A stretch of DNA of 15,440 nt, from the NCBI GenBank assembly GCA_007134805.1, contig SLKB01000398.1, positions 1 through 15,440 of the forward strand, read 5' to 3'. The stretch comes from Paracoccaceae bacterium (GTDB lineage Bacteria > Pseudomonadota > Alphaproteobacteria > Rhodobacterales > Rhodobacteraceae). Below are positions 1 through 6,011 of this stretch, piece after piece. The notes below the pieces were generated by a model. That model was not told the origin of the DNA. It worked only from the letters and a program-made list of their open reading frames with translations, and searched no databases. The translations under genes and the position numbers were made by a program. Every line of letters begins with the position of its first letter. Positions within the stretch are counted from its first letter, which is position 1.

Positions 1-102
1 CTGTGCGGCCCGGGGCCCATGCTGGGGACGCTGCGCGCAGAACTCGCTGATCTGGGCGTCGCCGATCGGCATATCGATTACGAAATCTTCGAGCTGGTCT
101 AG
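1..102 (+). CDS. C-terminal end of a ferredoxin/flavodoxin-type NAD(P)H reductase (partial)
   Basis: The first 33 codons, ending in TAG at 100-102, read in frame from base 1, so the gene begins outside the window. The residues CGPGPMLGTLRAEL form the Cys-Gly-Pro loop and following helix of the NAD(P)-binding domain of the ferredoxin-NADP reductase superfamily. The tail has the usual short strand ending in acidic and aromatic residues (YEIFEL). In the family this loop lies against the nicotinamide and FAD. Members move electrons between NAD(P)H and a flavin, then to a ferredoxin, an oxygenase or another partner. The substrate cannot be told from this fragment. The next small gene begins one base after the stop, which suggests one transcript. 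I am fairly sure of the superfamily and not of the subfamily. Confidence 0.72.
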   Translation: MCGPGPMLGTLRAELADLGVADRHIDYEIFELV

Positions 103-103
103 G

Positions 104-193
104 ATGCGTCCGAAGCTTGCCCTTTATTTCGGCCTCGTCCTGACCGTGCTGACGGTCGCCTTCGCTGCTGCTTTCGCATTGTATCTGGCCTGA
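104..193 (+). CDS. Small single-helix membrane protein, 29 aa
   Basis: A short frame starts at ATG 104, one base after the reductase stop (TAGGATG), and ends in TGA at 193. It encodes a basic N-terminus (MRPK) followed by about 24 almost uninterrupted hydrophobic residues (LALYFGLVLTVLTVAFAAAF and onward). This is the profile of a one-pass inner-membrane microprotein. There is no polar tail, so the protein is essentially an anchor. The position between the reductase and gdhA (17 nt before the gdhA start) suggests translation coupled to the upstream gene. There is no clear Shine-Dalgarno sequence at normal spacing, since AGG touches the ATG. I do not recognise a family. It might be a membrane tether or chaperone for the reductase, or a chance hydrophobic frame. 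Confidence 0.45.
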   Translation: MRPKLALYFGLVLTVLTVAFAAAFALYLA

Positions 194-210
194 GCGATGA
201 AAGGATCCAA

Positions 211-1563
211 ATGAAAGACCGCACCGAAACGTTGCTGGAATCGTTCCTCTCCCGCATCAATCCGCACCATAAGGGCGCGCCGGAATTCCTGCAGGCGGTC
301 GAAGAGGTTGCGCGCGATGTGCTGACCATCGAGAAGGCTTCGCGCGAGTTCACCGCCGCGCGTGTGCTCGAAAGGTTGTGCGAAGCTGACCGGATCATCT
401 CCTTCCCGATCATCTGGCGCGATGACGCGGGCGAGGTGCGGATCAATCGCGGCTGGCGGGTGCAGCAGAGCAACCTGCTCGGCCCCTACAAGGGTGGGCT
501 GCGCTGGGTGCCCGGGCTCACCCTGTCAGTGCTGAAATTTCTGGCCTTCGAGCAGGTCTTCAAGAACGCGCTGACCGGCCTGCCGCTGGGCGCGGCAAAA
601 GGTGGCGCGGATTTCGACCCGAGCGGGCGCTCCGAGGCCGAGATCGAGCGTTTCGCGCGCGCCTTCATGGCCGAGTTAGGCCGCCATATCGGCCCCGAAA
701 TCGACGTTCCTGCAGGGGACATCGGGGTGGGCACGCGCGAAATCGCATTGCTGAGCCGGGCCTGGGTGCAACGTGCGGGCCAGTGGGGCGGTGTGATGAC
801 CGGCAAGCCTCTCGCGCTCGGGGGCAGCGCGATCCGCGCCGAGGCAACCGGGTTTGGGTTGGTGTATTTCGCAGAAGCGATGCTTGCCGAGCATGCGGAT
901 TCGATCGCGGGCAAGCGTGTGGCCTTGTCGGGGCGTGGGAACGTGTCGCGCCATGCCGCCCGCAAGGCGTTCGAACTGGGCGCGCGGGTGATCACGCTGT
1001 CGGGGCGTGCGGGCACATGGTATGCCGCTGACGGGTTTTCGGCCGAAGCGCTGGATTGGGTCGTTGGGGCCACGGGCGAGGCCGCGCAAGATCCGCCAGG
1101 GGGGCTCGGTGTGGAATTTCTTGCAGGTAAGACGCCTTGGGGATGCGCGCCGGAGATTGCGCTTCCCTGCGCAACACAGAACGAGCTTGGTCTCGATGAT
1201 GCCAAGGCCCTAACCGCGAACAAGTGCCGTTACCTCGCCGAGGGCGCGAACATGCCCCTGACTGCCGAGGCCGAGGCACTGCTGACAACCGGTGGCGTAA
1301 TCCAGGCACCGGGCAAGGTCGCCAATGCCGGGGGTGTCGCGGTCTCGGGGCTGGAAATGCAGCAAAACTCTGCGCTGATTTTCTGGTCGGCGGAAAAAGT
1401 CGACAGACGCCTCAAGAAGATCATGGGCGGTCTGCACGACATCCTCAAGGCAGAGCGTGCGAGTTGTTGCACACCGGGCGGCGGGTTGGATTATCGGCGT
1501 GCGGCGAATGTCGCGGGCTATCGCAGGCTTGCGCAGGCCATGGTCGCGGTCGGGGTGTCCTGA
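211..1563 (+). CDS. gdhA: NADP-type glutamate dehydrogenase
   Basis: The 450-aa product matches hexameric bacterial glutamate dehydrogenase (E. coli GdhA is 447 aa). It catalyses the reversible reductive amination of 2-oxoglutarate to L-glutamate in the cytoplasm. Visible landmarks are GPYKGGLRW with substrate-binding Lys94, the active-site segment LPLGAAKGGADFDP with Lys130 (counterpart of E. coli Lys128), DVPAGDIGVG, the GKPLALGGSAIRAEATGFG segment before the coenzyme domain, a Rossmann loop SGRGNVSRHA, ALPCATQNEL, AEGANMP and GGVAVSGLEMQQNS. The start is fixed by AAGGA at 201-205, five bases before ATG. Two positions differ from the usual consensus: the GG[GA]K motif reads GAAK, and the nucleotide loop GxGNVA reads GRGNVS. 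NADP rather than NAD preference is inferred from overall resemblance to the GdhA type. Confidence 0.93.
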   Translation: MKDRTETLLESFLSRINPHHKGAPEFLQAVEEVARDVLTIEKASREFTAARVLERLCEADRIISFPIIWRDDAGEVRINRGWRVQQSNLLGPYKGGLRWVPGLTLSVLKFLAFEQVFKNALTGLPLGAAKGGADFDPSGRSEAEIERFARAFMAELGRHIGPEIDVPAGDIGVGTREIALLSRAWVQRAGQWGGVMTGKPLALGGSAIRAEATGFGLVYFAEAMLAEHADSIAGKRVALSGRGNVSRHAARKAFELGARVITLSGRAGTWYAADGFSAEALDWVVGATGEAAQDPPGGLGVEFLAGKTPWGCAPEIALPCATQNELGLDDAKALTANKCRYLAEGANMPLTAEAEALLTTGGVIQAPGKVANAGGVAVSGLEMQQNSALIFWSAEKVDRRLKKIMGGLHDILKAERASCCTPGGGLDYRRAANVAGYRRLAQAMVAVGVS

Positions 1564-1580
1564 TCTGACCTGACCTCGTC

Positions 1581-1598
1581 TGTGGCTTCTCCGCCACA
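1581..1598 (+). terminator. Weak hairpin after gdhA
   Basis: TGTGGC (1581-1586) and GCCACA (1593-1598) form a 6-bp stem with a 6-base loop, 18 bases after the gdhA stop. The following bases are pyrimidine-rich but have no true T run, so this is a weak or Rho-assisted end at best. It lies just before the stress-type promoter at 1625. Confidence 0.35.
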
Positions 1599-1624
1599 TC
1601 TGTGTGCCCTTCGTTGTCTTTAAC

Positions 1625-1650
1625 GGAACCTTACCCTGTTCGGGTTTGTT
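1625..1650 (+). promoter_or_regulatory. EcfG-type (general stress ECF sigma) promoter
   Basis: GGAACC at 1625-1630 is the -35 signature of alphaproteobacterial EcfG promoters (GGAAC, 16-17 bases, CGTT). Here GGAAC (1625-1629) is followed by 17 bases and TGTT (1647-1650), which matches three of the four -10 bases. The -10 element is about 70 bases upstream of the nepR-like start at 1721. Autoregulation of nepR/ecfG loci by EcfG is established in alphaproteobacteria, so both position and neighbour fit. The sequence match is seen directly. Promoter activity is inferred. Confidence 0.6.
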
Positions 1651-1720
1651 ATAGAAGTGCGCGCCATGTTGCGGTCGCCCAATGCGACGCAGGCGCAACG
1701 ACAACAAACCTGAGGCAAAC

Positions 1721-1966
1721 ATGCGCAGACCCGCGGTAGATCACCACGAAATCAGTGCAAACTTGCGCCGCTGCTTCGAACCCGCGGCGCCGGACAGCTT
1801 GCCTGCGGACCTCGCGGATCTGCTATCTCGTCTGAATGACGCAGAGGACGGCTCCCTGCCGGCGCAAGACGCCGAGTGCGAGCACGCGGCGCAGGCGGAG
1901 TGCACCCGGTCCTCAGGGCTGCGACGCGTCTTCACCGCCTTTCGGGCCATTCGCCGCAACTCGTGA
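1721..1966 (+). CDS. NepR-like anti-sigma factor, 81 aa
   Basis: The start is placed at ATG 1721, five bases after GAGG (1712-1715). An upstream ATG at 1682 would add 13 very basic residues and has no ribosome site. Residues 11-40 carry the NepR core pattern: an Ile, then LRR, then an aromatic residue (ISANLRRCF), a Pro-containing linker, and LPADLADLLSRLND, which is the amphipathic helix that binds the sigma factor. In the known partner-switching system NepR holds EcfG inactive until phosphorylated PhyR takes NepR away. The C-terminal 40 residues are low-complexity and basic at the end, as is common in NepR. The EcfG-type promoter upstream and the HisKA_2 kinase downstream support the call. 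No ecfG or phyR lies beside it. The match rests on a short motif, so a distant paralogue or unrelated small protein remains possible. Confidence 0.6.
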   Translation: MRRPAVDHHEISANLRRCFEPAAPDSLPADLADLLSRLNDAEDGSLPAQDAECEHAAQAECTRSSGLRRVFTAFRAIRRNS

Positions 1967-2066
1967 GCCGCACGGCGCGGGATTGACGCCGCCTCGGCGT
2001 TCCGTCGCTGCGCCAACGAAAGGGCTTGCGACGTGAGGGGATTTTCGGCAGGTTTCGCGCGTCGGC

Positions 2067-3278
2067 ATGCGTGTCGCCACGGTCCCGCCGAGGGCCGCGT
2101 TGAGGTTGCAAGAGGGATGTCGTTTGACCGCCGGCGCTCGTTTGACTGTATTTGACACTGACCGACCGCTCGGCCGTTTCCTGAACGCATTGAGCGCGGC
2201 GCTGATGAAGCGGCGCAGTCTGAGATACGAGATTGTCTTCGGCTGTGCAGCGGTCCTTGTGGCGACACTGCTGCGACTTTCGCTTGATGCCAGCTTGCCG
2301 CCCGGCTTTCCCTTCCTGACCTTCTTTCCCGCAGTGATGCTTTCGCTCATCTTCGCCTCGATCCGATGCGGCATCATCGTGGCTTGCATCTGCGGGGGCA
2401 TTGCGTGGTTCTGGTTCGTCGCGCCTATCGGCAGTTTCGCGCTGACGGGCGGCGCAGCGCTTGCGATCGGATTCTATATCCTGATCACGGGAACGGATGT
2501 CCTGTTCGTGACTGCCGCCGTCTGGGCGCTGCGCGAGTTGTCGGTCGCGCGCAGGACGGCCGAAGATGTCGCGCAATCGCGCAGCCTTATGTTCGCGGAA
2601 TTGCAGCACCGCGTGTCGAACAACCTGGCCACGATCGCGGCGCTGTTGCGATTGCAAAGCCGGCAGACCAACGAAGAGGCCGCGCGTCACGCACTCTCGG
2701 CCGCCCAAGCGCGCATCAAGTCGATCTCGCGGCTTCAGCGGCGGCTGCATTCGGTGGACGTGCAATCGGTAAACGCGGCGGAATATCTGCGCGAGGTGGT
2801 CAATGACACGGTCGATATCGGAAACCTCGAACGTCCTGCGTCACTGACGATCACGTCCGATCCGCTGATGGTCTCGAATGATGTCGCGGTTCCGCTGGGG
2901 CTGATCGCCAGCGAGCTGCTGATGAACGCGCTTGAACACGGCACGCGTGAGGGGCAGCAGGCGCGGATCGTCGTCAAGATGCATGCAAGCGAGGCTCCAC
3001 CGGGCGAGCCTGTCCGGGCGCTGCTGGAAATACGGGATCACGGGCCCGGTCTGCCGGACGGCTTCTCGATCGAGCAGGCGGACAGTCTTGGCTTGTCGAT
3101 CGCGCGCCAGTTCGCGGAAGGGCTCGGCGGTGATCTGGTACTCGAAACCTTGCCTGACGGCGGAACTGTCGCGCGCCTCCAGTTTATGGTCCCGCCCGTC
3201 ACACCGCCTTCAGTGGCACAGCCCACGCACCCGAAAGATCTGCAGGCCGCGCCGGATGAGCGCGGCCACGCGGCCTGA
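2067..3278 (+). CDS. Membrane sensor histidine kinase (DUF4118 + HisKA_2 + HATPase_c)
   Basis: The 403-aa frame has a block of hydrophobic helices at about residues 53-155, including FPFLTFFPAVMLSLIF, typical of the four-helix DUF4118/KdpD-type membrane domain. A HisKA_2-type dimerisation region follows (ELQHRVSNNLATIAALLRLQ) with phospho-acceptor His181. The ATPase domain has an N-box (ELLMNALEHG, 283-292), a G1 box (DHGPG, 324-328) and a G2 region (LGLSIARQFAEGLGG). It should autophosphorylate at the inner membrane. HisKA_2/HWE kinases commonly feed PhyR in the general stress response, and the adjacent nepR-like gene favours that role. There is no extra sensor domain and no receiver. The first in-frame ATG is 2067, but none of the options has a good ribosome site. 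ATG 2205 (residue 47) sits right before the membrane domain and is a credible alternative. Confidence 0.85.
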   Translation: MRVATVPPRAALRLQEGCRLTAGARLTVFDTDRPLGRFLNALSAALMKRRSLRYEIVFGCAAVLVATLLRLSLDASLPPGFPFLTFFPAVMLSLIFASIRCGIIVACICGGIAWFWFVAPIGSFALTGGAALAIGFYILITGTDVLFVTAAVWALRELSVARRTAEDVAQSRSLMFAELQHRVSNNLATIAALLRLQSRQTNEEAARHALSAAQARIKSISRLQRRLHSVDVQSVNAAEYLREVVNDTVDIGNLERPASLTITSDPLMVSNDVAVPLGLIASELLMNALEHGTREGQQARIVVKMHASEAPPGEPVRALLEIRDHGPGLPDGFSIEQADSLGLSIARQFAEGLGGDLVLETLPDGGTVARLQFMVPPVTPPSVAQPTHPKDLQAAPDERGHAA

Positions 3279-3290
3279 GCCTCCAGACAG

Positions 3291-3316
3291 GCCGCATCGT
3301 GCAATGGCACTGCGGC
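3291..3316 (+). terminator. Hairpin after the kinase gene
   Basis: GCCGC (3291-3295) pairs with GCGGC (3312-3316), and GTGC (3299-3302) pairs with GCAC (3307-3310) around an AATG loop, with a small internal loop between the stems. It lies 12 bases after the kinase stop and 45 before the next start. There is no T tract, so it may act only as a weak terminator or mRNA 3' structure. Confidence 0.3.
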
Positions 3317-3360
3317 GCGGATAGTAGAACTCTGGGCGGCGCGAGAACGAGGAATTCACC

Positions 3361-4230
3361 ATGGCCGATCCGAGAACTGGCTCCTTCTTTGCGCGTATCC
3401 GGGGCCAACTCGGCGCGATGCACCCCAGCGAACGACGTCTGGCCGAAACGATCCTCTCTTTCCCCGGGGAAATCGCAAGCTATTCAGCGACCGAACTTGC
3501 GCGGCTCGCCGGTGTCTCGAACGCGACGGTGACACGCTTCGTGCGGCGCCTCGGCTACACGAATTTCGACGCGGCACGGCAGGCGGCGCGCGCGGCACAG
3601 CAAGGCGGCGCGGCGGTGTTCCGTGTCGCGCGCGACCACGATGGCCCTGAGGCAGTTCTTGCGGCACATCTTGCCCAGGGCCATTTGAATATCGAGAACA
3701 GCTTCAAGGCGATCACGCTGACCGAGATCGACGCGCTTGCCGATGGTCTGATGGCTGCGCGGCGGATCTGGGTGCTGGGGTTTCGGACCTCTCAGGGCTT
3801 TGCAGTCTATTTGGGGGCACAGATCGGGCAGACGGTCAGCAATGTCACGCTGCTCCCACAAGCGGGGCAGACGCTGGCCGAGAGCCTCTGCAGTATCGCG
3901 CCCGAGGATGTCGTCATCGTCTTTGCGCTGCGCCGCACTGTGCGCAGCCTGCCGGGGATCTGCCGTGCGCTAGGCGAATTGGAGGCGCGGCGCGCCTTGA
4001 TCACTGATCTTGGCGGACCCCAGGCCGACGAGGAGCAATTCCTCGATGACCTGGGGGCGCATTGGCGGCTGCACGTGCAGACCAATGCTCCGGGCCCTCT
4101 GTTCAATCATGCCGCGGTTCTGGCCTTGTGCCACATCCTCGCGACGCGCCTGATGGAACGCTCGGGGGCGGCCGGGCGCAAGCGCCTTCTGGCCATCGAG
4201 GCGGTCCATGATTCGCTCAATGAACTATAG
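3361..4230 (+). CDS. RpiR/MurR-family transcriptional regulator
   Basis: The 289-aa protein begins at ATG 3361, seven bases after GAGGA (3349-3353). Residues about 5-80 form the RpiR N-terminal domain. The helix-turn-helix lies at 42-66 (SATELARLAGVSNATVTRFV), followed by RLGYTNF, which is typical of the family. Residues about 120-250 form a SIS (sugar isomerase-like) ligand domain with IWVLGFRTSQGFAVYLG and DVVIVFALRRTVRSL. RpiR proteins sense a phosphosugar or another metabolite and usually repress, and sometimes activate, nearby catabolic genes. Here the TRAP operon starts 191 bases downstream on the same strand, behind an AT-rich region with an inverted repeat, so it is the likely target. 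The ligand is unknown. The family call is firm, the target is inferred. Confidence 0.9.
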   Translation: MADPRTGSFFARIRGQLGAMHPSERRLAETILSFPGEIASYSATELARLAGVSNATVTRFVRRLGYTNFDAARQAARAAQQGGAAVFRVARDHDGPEAVLAAHLAQGHLNIENSFKAITLTEIDALADGLMAARRIWVLGFRTSQGFAVYLGAQIGQTVSNVTLLPQAGQTLAESLCSIAPEDVVIVFALRRTVRSLPGICRALGELEARRALITDLGGPQADEEQFLDDLGAHWRLHVQTNAPGPLFNHAAVLALCHILATRLMERSGAAGRKRLLAIEAVHDSLNEL

Positions 4231-4243
4231 GCAGAGAGTTTAC

Positions 4244-4311
4244 AAATTGCCCTCGATTTTTGCGAAAGCCTGACCTTCTGCCACCTGACGCAGCAATTTT
4301 CGGGCTTTTTC
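4244..4311 (+). terminator. Possible transcript end after the RpiR gene
   Basis: AAATTGC (4244-4250) is complementary to GCAATTT (4293-4299). AAAGCC (4265-4270) is complementary to GGCTTT (4303-4308), which runs straight into a T run ending at 4310. The arms are far apart and the two pairings exclude each other, which could mean a leaky terminator or only AT-rich coincidence. Confidence is low. Confidence 0.25.
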
Positions 4312-4353
4312 GTGATGAACTGAGTATAAAAATAAATTTTCTTAGACGTTTGC

Positions 4354-4373
4354 TGTAAAAATATTTTATCACA
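4354..4373 (+). promoter_or_regulatory. AT-rich inverted repeat upstream of dctP, candidate RpiR operator
   Basis: The 20 bases TGTAAAAATATTTTATCACA have TGT and ACA ends and a perfect AAAATATTTT core (4358-4367). This resembles the TGTA...TACA layout of several RpiR-family operators, such as HexR sites, but is two bases longer on the right arm. A second AT-rich inverted repeat (AAAAT-AA-ATTTT) lies around 4329-4340. The site is about 50 bases before the dctP start and stands out from the GC-rich surroundings. That it binds the neighbouring RpiR protein is inferred. Confidence 0.45.
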
Positions 4374-4421
4374 AAGGCAGCCGGAAACGGCCCTCATGCA
4401 CATCAACCGAGAGGATCTGCA

Positions 4422-5417
4422 ATGACCTTCCCTGCCTTTTCCCGTCTTCGACTTTCTGTCTTCGCGGCCCTTCTGGGCACGACACTCCCAGGTGCTGCAC
4501 TCGCTCAGAGCGTGCTGCAGATCAATTCCTCGCTGCCCGATGGCAGTTTTGCCCATGCGTTCCTGACCGAGTTCAAGGATCGCGTCGAGGCCGAATTACC
4601 CGGTCAGATCGATGTGCAGATCTTCATGGGCAACACGCTCGGCTCGGAAGAAGATGTCCTGCAAGGGCTGGGCTTTGGCACGCATCACGCGTCGCTCTCT
4701 GCCTCTGCAGTGGTCCAGATCAACCCGCGCACGGCCGTGTTCGACCTGCCCTATCTGTTCGAGAACCGCGCGAAGGTGCAGGAATTCGCAGCCTCCCCGG
4801 CGTTCGACATGCTGGCCGAGGGCTTTGCCGGGCGCGGCATGGTGCTTGCGGCGCTCTGGGACAACGGCTTTCGTGTGATCACCAACAAGGTGCGCCCCAT
4901 CGTCACGCCAGAGGACATGCGTGGCCTGCGCATCCGCACGCCCACCAGCCGCCAGCGGGTCGCAATGTTCAACTCTCTCGGGGCGAATGCAACGCCGCTG
5001 TCTTTCGGCGAGGTGTATTCCGGGCTCGACCAAGGCGTGATCGATGGGCAGGAAAACCCCGCGCAGATCGTCGACAGTGCGCGCCTATATGAGGTTCAGA
5101 CCTACATGTCCCTGTCGAACCATGTCTACCTGCCGACCTTCATGCTCTTTGGTGAGCCGTGGTTGAACGCGCAGCCCGCCGAGGTGCGCGAGACTGTCCT
5201 GCGTGTCGCCGCCGAGACCGCGCCCTGGACCTTCGATTGGGGTGACGCGACGGACGCGCGCATCCTCGAAGAGCTGGCGGATCGCATCATCATCAACGAG
5301 ATCGATTTCGAGGCGTTCCAGACGGCGGCCTTGCCGCTCTATGACGACCCGCTCTTTGTCGATGCAATCGGTGCGGACATGATCGCCCTCACACGCGAGG
5401 TGCTGGGCCTGGACTGA
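4422..5417 (+). CDS. dctP: TRAP transporter substrate-binding protein (DctP family)
   Basis: The 331-aa protein is the periplasmic binding component of a tripartite ATP-independent transporter. It begins at ATG 4422 behind AGAGGA (4410-4415). Residues 1-28 are a Sec signal peptide with a basic start, a hydrophobic core and cleavage expected after ALA (26-28). The mature part opens with SVLQINSSLPDGSFAH, as DctP proteins do. It contains EDMRGLRIRTP with Arg172 at the position that binds the substrate carboxylate in known structures, then SFGEVYSGLDQGVIDGQENP. The length is normal for the family. Substrates of this group are usually organic acids or amino-acid-like carboxylates. The precise solute cannot be read from the sequence. 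It is the first gene of a dctP-dctQ-dctM-racemase operon. Confidence 0.93.
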   Translation: MTFPAFSRLRLSVFAALLGTTLPGAALAQSVLQINSSLPDGSFAHAFLTEFKDRVEAELPGQIDVQIFMGNTLGSEEDVLQGLGFGTHHASLSASAVVQINPRTAVFDLPYLFENRAKVQEFAASPAFDMLAEGFAGRGMVLAALWDNGFRVITNKVRPIVTPEDMRGLRIRTPTSRQRVAMFNSLGANATPLSFGEVYSGLDQGVIDGQENPAQIVDSARLYEVQTYMSLSNHVYLPTFMLFGEPWLNAQPAEVRETVLRVAAETAPWTFDWGDATDARILEELADRIIINEIDFEAFQTAALPLYDDPLFVDAIGADMIALTREVLGLD

Positions 5418-5424
5418 GACCGGC

Positions 5425-5460
5425 GCACGGCCTTGCGCGCATCCCGCGCCGGGGCCGTGC
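5425..5460 (+). other. Intercistronic hairpin between dctP and dctQ
   Basis: GCACGGCC (5425-5432) pairs perfectly with GGCCGTGC (5453-5460). Inside it GCGCG (5435-5439) pairs with CGCGC (5445-5449) around a short loop. The hairpin begins seven bases after the dctP stop and ends 29 bases before dctQ. Such structures after binding-protein genes are known to protect the upstream mRNA or partly stop transcription, so that much more binding protein than permease is made. There is no T run, which favours stabilisation over termination. Confidence 0.55.
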
Positions 5461-5489
5461 CTCTCGATTTCACCCGACAGGAGGCTGTC

Positions 5490-6011
5490 ATGGAATTTCT
5501 TGCCAAAGGTGTGCTCTGGCTTGACCGCTGGATGTGTCGTGCACTCGATGGGTTCACCATCATTGTCGCAGGTATACTGCTGGTTCTCTTGAACTATGCG
5601 GTCTTCGCGCGATTCATCCTCAATCGCTCGGTCTCCTGGGGCGAGGAGTTGCCCGCGCATACTCTCGCCATGCTGACCTTCATTGGGGCTGCGTATCTGA
5701 CGCGCACGAATGAGCATCTGGGCTTCGACTCTGTCGCGCGGAGCTTCAACCTCGGGGTCCAGCGTTTGCTGGCAATCGTGAACCAGCTTCTGATGGCGAG
5801 CTTCGGCGCAATGATGTTCTGGTATGGCGGCAAGGCCGCGCTGAGTTTTGCAGGACGCTCGCTGATTTCCCTCGATCTGCCGATGATCCTGTTTCGCGGG
5901 GCGCTGCCTGTGGGCGGCGCGCTGATCGTTGCGATTTGCCTGGTGCGGCTTGTGGCGCTGATCATGGGCCGGATCAATCCTGACGAACTCATGCCAGAAG
6001 GAGACGGCTGA
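5490..6011 (+). CDS. dctQ: TRAP transporter small permease (DctQ family)
   Basis: The start is ATG 5490, five bases after a strong ACAGGAGG site (5477-5484). An earlier in-frame start at 5433 would add 19 residues and overlap the hairpin, so I reject it. The 173-aa product has four hydrophobic helices: about FTIIVAGILLVLLNYAVFAR, LAMLTFIGAAYLT, the MASFGAMMFWYGG region, and PVGGALIVAICLVRLVALIM. It carries the DctQ signature SWGEELPAHTLAML and then RTNEHLGFDSV. DctQ is the small membrane subunit that partners DctM. The stop overlaps the next start by one base (TGATG), so translation is coupled. Confidence 0.9.
   Translation: MEFLAKGVLWLDRWMCRALDGFTIIVAGILLVLLNYAVFARFILNRSVSWGEELPAHTLAMLTFIGAAYLTRTNEHLGFDSVARSFNLGVQRLLAIVNQLLMASFGAMMFWYGGKAALSFAGRSLISLDLPMILFRGALPVGGALIVAICLVRLVALIMGRINPDELMPEGDG

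Noticed and set aside
486..1223. Long open frame on the - strand across gdhA
   Set aside because: It is antisense to a clear glutamate dehydrogenase and its translation is Arg/Pro/Ser-rich without a domain, as expected from GC-rich codon structure.
1984..2001. Hairpin ACGCC/GGCGT between the nepR-like gene and the kinase
   Set aside because: It has five pairs and no T run, and is too weak to call as a terminator.
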